A DNA stretch of 64,000 bases from Methanosarcina barkeri MS (GTDB lineage Archaea; Halobacteriota; Methanosarcinia; Methanosarcinales; Methanosarcinaceae): positions 2,095,168 through 2,159,167 of the forward strand of contig NZ_CP009528.1 in NCBI RefSeq assembly GCF_000970025.1, read 5' to 3'. Made by a program: the position numbers and the translations under genes. How positions within the stretch are numbered: the stretch's first letter is position 1; each line of letters starts with the position of its first letter. Positions 8,415 to 17,993 of the stretch are shown one piece after another. The notes below the pieces were generated by a model. It was not told the origin of the DNA and did no database searches. It saw only the letters and a list, made by a program, of their open reading frames with translations.

Positions 8415-9119
8415 CTATAAGTAACTTAAATAAGTACTAACTTAACTGAGTACAGAACTAAACTACATTAAAATTGGACCAGGCCTTATGGATCACTTTA
8501 TAAATCTAAAAGGTTCTTATTATCTGATTTTTGACAATTATTTTAATAACTCTTCTGACTATTCTTTTGGTAGCCTCTTTTCGTTAAACTTTAATTTAAA
8601 CTTTAATTAGTAATATTTCCATACTTACATTTTCCCTTTGTTTCATCTACTTTACCTTTGTTTCACCTGGTGGTTGCTTTCGACTGAATCAGTTTTTAGG
8701 ACTTGAGAATTTGAAAAACAAAATCAATTATGGCAAAGACTGTGGATTAAAGTCACGGTATAGACAGTTAACGATCTGATGCTATTGATTTTTCAGTTCA
8801 ACTGCGTAAGTCCTACAGTTTTATTATCAGAGCAGGCAAGTTTTTTCTTTGTATCTATAGACAGGACAGAATTACCTGATCGAGAAGTCAAAAAGAGAGA
8901 TAATTGCCAAAGATCTGGCTGAAGCAATAAAACTGATGGAATAAATCTCAGATAGGATACCACTGTAGAACAATTTAAAAAATAATGCAATATAAATCTG
9001 CAATATAAATCTGGAAACTACGGGAAAAGTATAGAATTATGATAACTGCGGGAACAGTAGATGAACCTGAAAAACGAGCCTTTATGAGCAGGCATTTTCC
9101 CTGAATATTATCTTGAATT
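8415..9119. other. Gene-free spacer
   Basis: AT-rich, with no convincing gene. A short open stretch near 8875-8943 would encode LIEKSKREIIAKDLAEAIKL. It resembles the end of the DUF2173 protein (FVEKSKADLKKLFTALG) and may be a relic of a paralogous copy. Confidence 0.3.
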
Positions 9120-9327
9120 AGGTTCCTGCTCCTCTTACAAGCTCAATACTGCCTTCAATCTAATCCACAAGTATGTTTACAGTTGAAGCCCCAGAGGAGA
9201 GGTGTGCCTGAAATCAATTTTCTCTGGAATTCCAACTTCGTGATCTGAGACGACCAGCAAAAATTCAGAGATCTTAATCTTGCCGGTATCTCTATCTTCT
9301 CCGCTGATTTTTCCACTTCCTCTCCCT
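9120..9327 (-). pseudogene. Sensor histidine kinase relic (HATPase fragment)
   Basis: Read leftwards from 9327 the frame gives KISEFLLVVSDHEVGIPEK, then IDFRHTSPLGLQL, a stop, and after a one-base shift VNILVD, TAG, IEGSIELVRGAGT. These are the N-to-C elements of the ATP-binding domain of the large family of Methanosarcina PAS kinases: DxGxGIP (G1 box), LGLQLV (G2 box) and the LEGxIEL...GT end. A frameshift and two stops show it is dead. No H-box or PAS domains remain nearby. Confidence 0.75.
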
Positions 9328-9722
9328 ATTTTATGGAGCCTACTCTGGATTTTGAGTACTTAATGACAGGATATACTCCAGAGAGACGAGTTTTACAGGC
9401 AATTAGATAGCTCTTAAAGAACTCCTATCTTGCATTTCATTTTTAATTTACTCGAAATTTATCCTGATTTTTAACTTGACTTTGTTTATTACCTTAAAAT
9501 GTCTAAGCTCTGAAATGTCTCATTTCTGAAGCATCCAGGTTCTAAATTCCGGTCTGTCAACTTTAGATATATAGGTATGATGTAAAGTTTAAAGATTTTC
9601 TATCTATATAGTGTATTAGGATAATCTCTATATATTTGATATGCAAATATAGTGGTTGGGGAGAAGAGAAATCGAACCAAAATGAAGAGAAAACTAAAAA
9701 CAATAAAAAGAGGTGATAAAAA

Positions 9723-9935
9723 ATGGAGAGACTAAGGAATTTGATCCTCGAAAACGTAGCAATATTCAATAAGGCGTTTCCGAACAGATTCTGCCATAGT
9801 CCGGATGTCATCTCCGCAATCTCACACGACTATAAGTTCACTTACGGACAGGTTGAAAACGAGATCGAGAAGATGGTTCATGAGGGGGTTCTTGATGCAG
9901 AACTCTCGGACTGGTATGGAATAAAGCTCGTATAA
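9723..9935 (+). CDS. Small conserved hypothetical protein
   Basis: 70 residues from ATG 9723, preceded by a strong ribosome binding site (GAGGTGATA, 6 bases before the ATG). The sequence (NLILENVAIFNKAFPNRFCH, VISAISHDYKFTYGQVENEI, VHEGVLDAELSDWYGIKLV) alternates helices and ends in a short beta-like segment, compatible with a small winged-helix fold. No family could be named. It is monocistronic. Confidence 0.7.
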   Translation: MERLRNLILENVAIFNKAFPNRFCHSPDVISAISHDYKFTYGQVENEIEKMVHEGVLDAELSDWYGIKLV

Positions 9936-10268
9936 GGAGCTTGCTGCCTTTCGAGTAAAAATTGAAAAAATAGAAATCACAAAACACCGCACGACGACAA
10001 AAAGGACTAACTGAGAAATAATAAATCGGACTGAATATCTAAGAACTTAACTGGATATTTGGCCGCTTAGTTAAGTATTTGCACACCAGATCAGGTGTCC
10101 AAATCGGATAAAGAAGTGACATACAGCGAAAACTTCCATACAGATATAAACTCATTTGAAGTTTCGTAGGTAGCTAGATTCTTTTTCCTAAAAACCTTTT
10201 TTAATCTTAGATAATTTTAAGAAACGGGTATTTTGAATAACTGCTTTTTTCTGATAATGCTTTTTAAG
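9936..10268. other. Gene-free spacer
   Basis: No gene or strong motif seen. The segment 9985-10060 is slightly richer in GC than its surroundings and holds short inverted matches around ACTTAACTGG. The MITE-like element follows directly. Confidence 0.3.
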
Positions 10269-10400
10269 TGAGCCTATCCCGAAACTCAGAATTTGGTTTT
10301 TGAATCTCGTGTTTGGAACAATCAATTGAATACTTAATCACTAAAATAATCCCGAAAACTCATGATGATTTAGAATAAAATAGATTTTGGGATAGGCTCA
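10269..10400. mobile_element. MITE-like element, copy 1 (132 bp)
   Basis: It begins TGAGCCTATCCCGAAAC and ends with GATTTTGGGATAGGCTCA, so the first 12 bases are a perfect terminal inverted repeat. The interior (TTTGGAACAATCAATTGAAT, AAAACTCATGATGATTTAGA) is shared with the copy at 14823-14985. It encodes no protein. It is a non-autonomous element; the mobilising transposase was not identified in this window. Confidence 0.8.
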
Positions 10401-10505
10401 ATAAAAAAGTAATTTGAGGTCGGGCATAGGGAACAGCTAATTCCTTTGAGTGAACCATATGAAAGTATTGAAAGAATTTAAACTAATTCAAGACTTTTTG
10501 TTGTA

Positions 10506-13241
10506 TCATGAACCGATTTTTCTATCTGATGTTTTCAGTTTTTTAAATTCTTCAATTGCATTTTCTATCAACTTTATGATTTCATTATGTTCAGACTCTT
10601 TAATCTCATATTCCTTTATCATTTCTAATATTCTCTCAAATTTATCTTCCACATGAAATATATTGTGATATTTTCTCTGTATACGTATTAAACACTCAAC
10701 CTGTTGATGGAGCGTATCAAAATCTACAAATTTGTATTTTAATGATTCAATTGCTAATTTATAAATAGAGTTCGAAACAATTTCTGTCACGAAATCTAAA
10801 TACTCCCAAGCTTTATTGTCTTTATTATATTTTGAGTACTTAAAATCATCAAACGAGTCTCCAATTTCAACAAGAGAACGTATAATTATTTCGTTTAATG
10901 AAAATTTATTTCGGAAATGAATAGACATTATTCCAAAATTTTCAGAACATTCGATTATCATAGTTAAGGGTTTTATCGTTTTATCAGATGGCGATTTTAA
11001 TGCGTACTCTAGAATAGGGTTAGTAAGTTCTTCTAATAATTCTGGTATTCTGTAATATGCTTTCCCTGTATCTTGGAAATCACTACATTTAAATAATTTT
11101 GTAGTTCTATACCCATCATTTATGTCTTTAAGAGAAAGGCATTTTATATCTCTTTTCTCTTCGTCACCAATTATTAATGTCTTTTCTCCATGAATTATAT
11201 CATCCAGATACATTGTATAATTAGAGTCCCCAATATCCTTAAAGTCCGCAGAATTTGCAAAATTAGAATAGCTATTTTGTAATCCCTTTGCTAAATAACC
11301 ACTATACTCTTTCTCTAAAAATTCTTGTCGTTTTTCTAGATCCCGGTCCCAATCAAACATGTAGCCAAATTGCAATATTCCTATTGAGTATAGAGATTTA
11401 ATTATGTCTTTCATTAAGGGAAAAGTTTGTTCTTTTTTTACTACTTCTAGTCCAAGGTTTCTTATATGCTCACTAATAATCCTTGATTCAGTATCGTCTT
11501 GAAGAATTCTTTCAATAATTTCAAGTGAAATAAGACACTGCCTTGTTGCGTCTAACAGGTTATTTTTAATAGATTCTATGGCAATGGTATACACATCAGA
11601 GGAAATTGCTGTAATTATAGATTCTACTCTATCATTCAACTCTTTCAATGCATCTTCTGTTGTTTTATATTTATACTTTAATTTAATATATTTGTGATAT
11701 TCAATGACTTGATTTTGTGTTTTGCCTGAAAATGTTTCTGAATTGACATTTATTTTAGATGCTAAGTTTTCTAAACACTCCACTATTTGCTTAGTTGAAG
11801 ACTCAAATTCCACTCCTTTTTTCGCGGATTCTTTACCAATAATATTTAAATTTTTAATAATGTGTAAAAAACTATGTATGAGATTCTTATCAATAGACTC
11901 TTTTCCAATATCATTAAGAGCATAAATAACTTCATCTAATGCAGGCTTTGAATCTGAATTAATTGCAGCGACTCCTATATCGCCTAAAATATATGATAAT
12001 TCAGATATTGAACTTTCTACACTTTCCACAGCTTGAATATGTGTATCTGGCTCTGGATAAATAAAAGTAGATATTTCAACTTTATGAAAAGTAAACATTC
12101 CAATATCATGAATACAGTTTATCAAGTCTTTTGATAATCCAATAAAGTCATCGTTTTTTATTTTTATAATTGACTTAAAAACTTCTTTTAGATAATACTC
12201 GGATAAAAAAGTGACATATGACATCATTAGAAAATTATTTTGTGTTACTCTTTCTTCAGATCTTTGTATACCCAAAGTGTCATATACTGAATTTAAAATT
12301 TTTAACCCTTGTTTTAAGAAATAATTGATACATGGCGAATTTAGATTTTGTGAATTAACAATATAAATTCTCCCTAACATATCATAATATTTTAACATTA
12401 TATCAACAGAATTGACATCTTTTTTGTTCAATGCTAACTGACAGACTTTAAATATGCGATCAAATACATGCTCTGATATTTTTTTTATTTGTGTCTCACT
12501 AAGTGTATTATTTATAATAATATCTGAATAATGTGTTAATACTTTTTTGAGTCCATAACTTACTGTAGCGTAATCAGATCGTACAATTGAAGCATTTATA
12601 ATGTCAACAACTGGAAGAATTGGGTCTATCTCATCGTTTTGTTTTGTAGTAATTCTATCAATTCTTGGTTCATCTTTAGAAATCCTACTGGGTAATTCAA
12701 CTTTGGATATCCAGGAATTAGATAAGCTTTGTATACTAATTTTCGTAACTAAAATATTTATTATTGAATCTGGTTTCATTAATTTCAAGAAATGTGAAAC
12801 TGAATTGATTAAACTTATATGTGCAATAATTGAAACTGTGAGAATCAGACTATACCAATTTTCCAACATTGGATACTTATTATCTTGATCTATCCATCTA
12901 ATAAGACAAAGAGAAGAAACTATAGAAATCCCATATAATATTATAGGTATCCAGAGCTTTTTATCATTTATTAATATATCAATAATTCTTGACGAGTATG
13001 AAGATGCATAATATTGTATCACAACTACACTTAAACTGATAATTATAGCAACTATAGTAACCTCACTTTGGACTATGGTGGTCAATAGATATAAAGCACT
13101 ATTTGGGTTAGTAGTTATAGACCCACTAAAATGTTTAAGGTAAACAATATAATATTTAACTAAAAGAAAAAGAGGTATTAAGAGCCAAAGTCTTTTTATT
13201 TTTGGTTTGAGATTATCAATTATTCTACACACTCTCATCAT
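10506..13241 (-). CDS. Large DUF2254-like membrane protein with long helical cytoplasmic region
   Basis: 911 residues. About four membrane helices lie in residues 18-150. The second (LTTIVQSEVTIVAIIISLSV followed by VVIQYYASSYSSRIIDIL) matches the pattern of DUF2254 membrane proteins, where a conserved helix ends in QxxSSQxSPRxL. Residues 160-911 are hydrophilic and mostly alpha-helical, rich in I, K, S, D and E, and much longer than in typical DUF2254 members (about 400-450 residues). The N-terminal family link is moderate; the C-terminal part is unrecognised. The gene is more AT-rich than the enzymes nearby, which fits acquisition. The start is one of two adjacent ATGs (13241 or 13238), with no clear ribosome binding site. 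Confidence 0.75.
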   Translation of the reverse strand: MMRVCRIIDNLKPKIKRLWLLIPLFLLVKYYIVYLKHFSGSITTNPNSALYLLTTIVQSEVTIVAIIISLSVVVIQYYASSYSSRIIDILINDKKLWIPIILYGISIVSSLCLIRWIDQDNKYPMLENWYSLILTVSIIAHISLINSVSHFLKLMKPDSIINILVTKISIQSLSNSWISKVELPSRISKDEPRIDRITTKQNDEIDPILPVVDIINASIVRSDYATVSYGLKKVLTHYSDIIINNTLSETQIKKISEHVFDRIFKVCQLALNKKDVNSVDIMLKYYDMLGRIYIVNSQNLNSPCINYFLKQGLKILNSVYDTLGIQRSEERVTQNNFLMMSYVTFLSEYYLKEVFKSIIKIKNDDFIGLSKDLINCIHDIGMFTFHKVEISTFIYPEPDTHIQAVESVESSISELSYILGDIGVAAINSDSKPALDEVIYALNDIGKESIDKNLIHSFLHIIKNLNIIGKESAKKGVEFESSTKQIVECLENLASKINVNSETFSGKTQNQVIEYHKYIKLKYKYKTTEDALKELNDRVESIITAISSDVYTIAIESIKNNLLDATRQCLISLEIIERILQDDTESRIISEHIRNLGLEVVKKEQTFPLMKDIIKSLYSIGILQFGYMFDWDRDLEKRQEFLEKEYSGYLAKGLQNSYSNFANSADFKDIGDSNYTMYLDDIIHGEKTLIIGDEEKRDIKCLSLKDINDGYRTTKLFKCSDFQDTGKAYYRIPELLEELTNPILEYALKSPSDKTIKPLTMIIECSENFGIMSIHFRNKFSLNEIIIRSLVEIGDSFDDFKYSKYNKDNKAWEYLDFVTEIVSNSIYKLAIESLKYKFVDFDTLHQQVECLIRIQRKYHNIFHVEDKFERILEMIKEYEIKESEHNEIIKLIENAIEEFKKLKTSDRKIGS

Positions 13242-14008
13242 ATTATTACTGACATATATTACATATAAATATTATTTTTTGTGACTATTAAACCAACTCA
13301 AAATTAGCTTCTATAAGCTTCTTACTGAGTCTTGTTAAAATTATAATCTAGCTCTATCAGGCTGAACAGGAGATAGAACATATTAGTCTTGAATCTATTC
13401 TGCACATCGAGAAAGCTGGTTACTGTACGTTACGTAGATCCACTGTAGTGGGTTTGTAAGATATGCTTAGAGTAAATCTCAACTAAGTCAATATCCTTGA
13501 GCCAAAAGATTGCAGAAGTATAGGCAAATATATGTAGAAAGTTAACATAACCAAAATCGGTGAAGAATATGATAAGAAATAAAGTACTAGCTTTACTCAT
13601 GGTGATGCTAGCAGTTTCTTAAAGGGTTGACGTGCCCGATTGTTCTCCCAAAAGGGCTGTGTAGGATTCGCTTTCCTAATAAAAAGTGAATGCGTCAATG
13701 AAATTGACGTGCATGGATACTTCGCCAATAATTCAATAGATGAAGTGTTCTGTTTTATAACAATAACAGTGAAAAAAATTAGATATATCAATGGATGTTC
13801 CTTTGCCTTCTCATAGAGTTGTCTCGCATCTTGTTTTGTACCTCTTAAGTTGTTTTAATTCTTCTTTTAATGCCATAGCCTCTTGCCTTTCCATAAAATG
13901 TTTACTTGTCCTTTACAACTGTGAACTAAAATAAATATTGCCATCTATAACTAGCCCAGCACATATATCCCAGGACCCAAACAAAATTTACCAACCCCAA
14001 ACTAACTA
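13242..14008. other. Gene-free spacer
   Basis: No convincing gene. An imperfect hairpin, ATGCGTCAA/TTGACGTGCAT, lies at about 13691-13715. The region around 13610-13740 is richer in GC and could be the worn end of a mobile element, but I could not assign it. Confidence 0.3.
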
Positions 14009-14728
14009 TCATACAGATCTGTCTAATTCTGAATAAAATCGATCCTCATTAGATGCGCTGCCATAAATATAGAAAGCAATTAGGGTAAACCAGATATCAC
14101 CTACGTAAATTCCATAAATCGCCATGAGAATAGCAATAAACTTTCCGATGGAAGCTGCACTATGAGTAGCCTTTACATACGACATTTTCCTGGCAAAAAC
14201 TGAACGGAGTATCCTGCCTCCATCCATAGGAAAAGCAGGCAGTAAATTAAAGATCCCAAGCACTAAGTTCATTGATCCAAGGATCCAGATAATAAGAAAT
14301 ATAGGGCTTTGAGAAAGCGCAGAGTTAGAGGATATTACGAAATTGTATGTGAACAGGCAGATAAAACCTATTACGAGGCTCATTAAAGGCCCTGCAAAAG
14401 CTATTTTTGCTTCCTGTCCGGGTTTCTGCGGGATCTCCATAGAGGCTACACCTCCAAAAAGGAGAAGAGTGATGCTATAAATATTGGCCCCGTAACGCTT
14501 TGCAAGATAAGCGTGTGAAAGTTCATGTAAAAGTACTGAGACAAAAAGGAAGATAGCAGAAAGAGTAGAAAGAGCGTATCTAACTATAGTTGGCTCAACT
14601 CCCGCAAAACCATATGGCTGTGAATTGATCGCGAAAAAATATGCAGATATCGGAAGTGCCAGAAGGAAGGATGTATCCAGTTTGATAGGTATGTCCATTA
14701 TGTTTCCGATTTTAAAAGATGACTGCAT
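14009..14728 (-). CDS. Site-2 protease family (M50) zinc metalloprotease
   Basis: 239 residues from ATG 14728, which has GGAG ten bases upstream; an in-frame TTG at 14767 is less likely. A multi-pass membrane protein. The zinc motif HELSH (H68-H72) lies in a hydrophobic helix, and the third ligand is in NLLPAFPMDGGRILRS (D169). Members cleave transmembrane substrates within the bilayer, often anti-sigma or regulatory proteins; some archaeal ones carry CBS domains, which are absent here. The substrate is unknown. It is monocistronic. A MITE-like element lies about 95 bp upstream. Confidence 0.9.
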   Translation of the reverse strand: MQSSFKIGNIMDIPIKLDTSFLLALPISAYFFAINSQPYGFAGVEPTIVRYALSTLSAIFLFVSVLLHELSHAYLAKRYGANIYSITLLLFGGVASMEIPQKPGQEAKIAFAGPLMSLVIGFICLFTYNFVISSNSALSQSPIFLIIWILGSMNLVLGIFNLLPAFPMDGGRILRSVFARKMSYVKATHSAASIGKFIAILMAIYGIYVGDIWFTLIAFYIYGSASNEDRFYSELDRSV

Positions 14729-14822
14729 GATGAAAAAACTCCGTTTTATTTCTATAAAATCAAACAATTAATATTTTAAACTTGAGTTCTAAAGAATCTC
14801 TAAAATTTATATCCTTACTCAA

Positions 14823-14985
14823 TGAGCCTATCCTGAAACTCAATATTTGATTTTTGAATTTTGAATTTTTGAATTTTTGAATTCTGAATTTCGTATTTGG
14901 AACAGTCAAGTTGAATACCTAATCAATAAACTGATCCTGAAAACTCATGTTTATTTAGAATAAAATAGGTTTTGGGCTAGGTTCT
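14823..14985. mobile_element. MITE-like element, copy 2 (163 bp)
   Basis: Homologous to copy 1 at 10269-10400: left end TGAGCCTATCCTGAAACTC, right end TTTTGGGCTAGGTTCT, interior TTTGGAACAGTCAAGTTGAA. The extra 31 bp come mainly from expansion of a TTTTTGAA unit near 14850-14885. Ends are less perfect than in copy 1, so this is the older copy. Its right part supplies the stop codon and last residues of the adjacent ORF. Confidence 0.8.
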
Positions 14986-15452
14986 GAATGTAACTCCATC
15001 GTTGTGTCCAATTGCGCAGGTTCTTCCTCGGCAGCTGGTGTACACTCTCGGCAAATATATTTCAGTTCATATTGTTTATCTATGTCAATACGGTCCAGGT
15101 ATTTATCAAATTTTTTGCACATCCGATATTTGCAGTCGCTGAACGCAGTCTGTATTTGCTCCTCTATCGATTGTGAGGACTCAAGAATATATTCCTTCCA
15201 ACACTTCTTACATACCGTTTTCGTGATGCATAGCAGATGTACAGTTTCAACGCCAGTCGATGACGATTTTTCAGATGCCAGAGCGACTGCTTTAAGCACA
15301 ACTCTGGCTGCGTCATTGTTTAGCTCGGAGCCGCAATCGCAAAGTTTGCTGTTCTCGAAAACTTCACTATAATCAATTTCAATACATTTGCCGTTCAGCG
15401 CTTTCTTATAATCTGCACATACATACACATCCATCGTATCTGTCTCGTCCAT
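14955..15452 (-). CDS. Cysteine-rich (zinc-ribbon-like) hypothetical protein whose 3' end is MITE-derived
   Basis: 165 residues, not recognised. Cysteine pairs CDC (about 38-40), CKKC (about 83-86), CKYRMC and CREC (about 136-139) suggest one or two metal-binding ribbons. The ATG at 15452 is preceded by GTGATA. The last nine residues (EPSPKPILF) and the stop codon lie inside the MITE-like element, so the original C-terminus was replaced or truncated by the insertion. The protein may still be functional because all cysteines lie upstream. Confidence 0.6.
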   Translation of the reverse strand: MDETDTMDVYVCADYKKALNGKCIEIDYSEVFENSKLCDCGSELNNDAARVVLKAVALASEKSSSTGVETVHLLCITKTVCKKCWKEYILESSQSIEEQIQTAFSDCKYRMCKKFDKYLDRIDIDKQYELKYICRECTPAAEEEPAQLDTTMELHSEPSPKPILF

Positions 15453-15596
15453 ATTATCACAGTGAAATATTATACACTGTTTACAGTATAAACTTTTTCA
15501 TAAATTTATCAATCTCTCAATATTAAATATCCTGAGGTCAAACACACAAAATAGACAGCTAAATAAGATTTGTTCTTACCCTAAAGGGACTTAAAT

Positions 15597-15665
15597 CGCC
15601 AAAGTCACAAAAACGATAACAGAAAAAATGTTATTTTTTGAAGACATCTGCGGAAGGCTAGGTAA
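15597..15665. repeat. Dispersed ~65-bp repeat (partner at 7027-7085)
   Basis: Contains AAAAACGATAACAGAAAAAA then GTTATTTTTTGAAGACATC. The segment at 7027-7085 has the same order (AAAAACGACAACAAGAAAAA, GTTATTTTTTGAAGACCTC). Both are intergenic. The rest of the 15453-15890 spacer shows nothing except a doubled CCTAAAATTTACC near 15797-15830. Confidence 0.6.
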
Positions 15666-15890
15666 AAAATTAGCAGAAAAATTAGTTCTGAGAGAAGATG
15701 GTAATTAAAGTAGTGATAACTGGTCAGCTTTTCTCCATCAAAAAAGGATTTACTAAACTTTTGCAGTAGTTTACAAAAGTTTGACTTATTTGTATTCCTA
15801 AAATTTACCTATATTCCTAAAATTTACCTGTACCCCCATAAAGGAAACAAAACTATAGCTCACAAAATCCCTCTGAAAAATCAAAGTACA

Positions 15891-17567
15891 TTATAGATAG
15901 GCATGTGTGACATAACGCCTCATCATTCTGTGGCTGTTGAAATAGTAAGCTATCATGCCTATGGAATTGTTGATTAGCTTAACCCACTCATCCTTGCGGT
16001 CGTAGTACATGGGAATTATAATATAATACAGCTTATTGTAAAGGTCACTGAGTTCGGCTGCTTTTGCTTCTTCTTCGGAAAGTTTTTCTTCGGGCTGAGG
16101 GCCTATTGCCCAGCCGGTCACGCCTTCAATCCAGCCTTCAATCCACCATCCATCGAGTACGCTAAGATTTACAACTCCATTGTGTGCAGCTTTCATGCCG
16201 CTTGTGCCTGAGGCTTCATAGGGGCGGGTTGGCGTGTTCAGCCAAATGTCAACCCCGGAGACCATTTTTCCGGCAATGTCCATATCATAGTTTTCCAGAA
16301 AAACAATCTTTATTTCTTCCCTCAAAATTTCAATGTTTTTAAAAATGTCTCTGATAAGCTGTTTTCCGGCTCCATCATTCGGGTGAGCTTTGCCTGCAAA
16401 AATAAGTTGAATTTTACCCCGTCTGTTTATTTTTTTGAGCATTTCAGGGTCGGACAGAGCCATGGTTGCCCGCTTGTATGCGGTCATGCGCCGTGCAAAG
16501 CCGATTGTCAGGGTCTCATAGTCCATACCCACGCCTGTCCTTTTGTTCACCTCATCGATAAGGGCTTTTTTTGCGTTCCAGTGAGCTTCCCAGATCTCAG
16601 TGTCCGGAATTCCATCTATCCTTACCAGAAGTTCAGGCTCATTTGCCCAGCCAGGCAGGTAGCGGTCGTACAGTTTCCTGAAATAAGGAGAAGTCCAGGT
16701 ATATGAATGGACGCCGTTTGTAATCGCCTGGATTTTGTAGCCCGGAAAAAGCTCGCTTGAGATCAGGCTATGCCTCTTTGTGACTCCATTGACATAATTC
16801 GACAGGTTAAGGGCAAAAAGGCTCGTATTAAAGCGGTCAACGCCTCCGAATCTTCTGAGGACATCCACACAGTTTTTGTCCTGGATAAGGTCTTCTACAA
16901 GCCCGTAATCAAATTTATCATGCCCTGCTTCCACAGGGGTATGTGTTGTAAAAATACATAACTCCTTAACTTTCACAGGGTCAATGCCGTTACACCTAAG
17001 GAGTTCCAGGCCGAGCAGGCTTGAGTGACCTTCGTTCATGTGGTACTTCCTTATTTTGAAACCCAGTGCATCAAGCATTCTTACTCCCCCGATCCCAAGT
17101 ACTATTTCCTGCTTGAGCCTGTAGCGCTGGTCTCCCCCATAGAGAAAATCCGTAATTCTGCGGTCTTCCCAGTTATTCTCCTCGACATCAGTATCAAGGA
17201 AAATAATGGGTACACAGCCTCCTGTAAGGCTTTTACAATTATGTAGCCAGGCCCTGATTTTAACGTCCCTGTTTTGGATTTTGACGCTTACCTCTTCTGC
17301 AAGAAGCGTCATAAAACGGGCAGGATTCCATTCTTCGGTGTGCTCTATCTGGTTTCCGGAAGAGTCCAGAATTTGCCTAAAATAGCCTTTATTGCTCACC
17401 AGTGTTACTGCTACCAGTGGAATATTCAGATCCGCTGCCGAGCGAATAGTATCCCCTGCAAGTATGCCCAACCCTCCAGCATAAGTCGGGATTTCACTGC
17501 TGAGGCCTATTTCCATAGAAAAGTAAGCAATCTTCTGTCCTTTCAATACTCCCTGAAGGTCATCCAT
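15891..17567 (-). CDS. glgP: Alpha-glucan (glycogen) phosphorylase, GT35
   Basis: 558 residues, the short archaeal/bacterial form of the family. It releases glucose-1-phosphate from glycogen-like polymers in the cytoplasm. Landmarks are AYFSMEIGLSSEIPTYAGGL at the start, GYFRQ, KYHMNEGHSS and TTHTPVEAGHD in the middle, and the PLP site RPYEASGTSGMKAAHNG with K459 as the expected Schiff-base lysine. ATG 17567 has GGCGAG eight bases upstream. It is monocistronic and divergent from the PAS-GAF pair, with no other glycogen gene nearby. It probably mobilises storage glycogen, which Methanosarcina is known to make. Confidence 0.93.
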   Translation of the reverse strand: MDDLQGVLKGQKIAYFSMEIGLSSEIPTYAGGLGILAGDTIRSAADLNIPLVAVTLVSNKGYFRQILDSSGNQIEHTEEWNPARFMTLLAEEVSVKIQNRDVKIRAWLHNCKSLTGGCVPIIFLDTDVEENNWEDRRITDFLYGGDQRYRLKQEIVLGIGGVRMLDALGFKIRKYHMNEGHSSLLGLELLRCNGIDPVKVKELCIFTTHTPVEAGHDKFDYGLVEDLIQDKNCVDVLRRFGGVDRFNTSLFALNLSNYVNGVTKRHSLISSELFPGYKIQAITNGVHSYTWTSPYFRKLYDRYLPGWANEPELLVRIDGIPDTEIWEAHWNAKKALIDEVNKRTGVGMDYETLTIGFARRMTAYKRATMALSDPEMLKKINRRGKIQLIFAGKAHPNDGAGKQLIRDIFKNIEILREEIKIVFLENYDMDIAGKMVSGVDIWLNTPTRPYEASGTSGMKAAHNGVVNLSVLDGWWIEGWIEGVTGWAIGPQPEEKLSEEEAKAAELSDLYNKLYYIIIPMYYDRKDEWVKLINNSIGMIAYYFNSHRMMRRYVTHAYL

Positions 17568-17993
17568 ATTCTCAACTCGCCTCTTTTTATTTTTTGTGGA
17601 GATATATCAAAAAATATATCATCGGTTATATATCAAATTGACCTTGGAAATTCATATAGAAATAGAATTAGATCTGAGGCAGAGAGAATAAGAACCGTTA
17701 CAAACGTGAGATAATAAACAGGTCTAGAAATTGAATGACTATTAACTAGGCTGGTTTTCAATCTTAATATAATATATACTTTTCTTTAAGGTTTTCTCAT
17801 ATAGTGTATTCCTTTCGATAAAATCATTATATAGATTCTAACTTTCAAGTCTCTGCCTTCTGATGCATTCCAGAACTCAAATCACAAGCTTTTTAATTTA
17901 TTGCGTACTTTTATATTTACGGCGCAAAAAATGTAAATATCTGAAATATATTCAGAGCTTCCTGTAAAAGATTTTTAAACTACAAAGAACGGG

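Noticed and set aside
8187-8420. Homing endonuclease site
   Set aside because: CTAAGGTAAC resembles part of the I-CeuI site only by a few bases; the rest of the site and any endonuclease gene are missing.
10450-12888. Short + strand ORFs within 10.4-12.9 kb
   Set aside because: They lie antisense inside the 911-codon membrane protein gene and have no ribosome binding sites.
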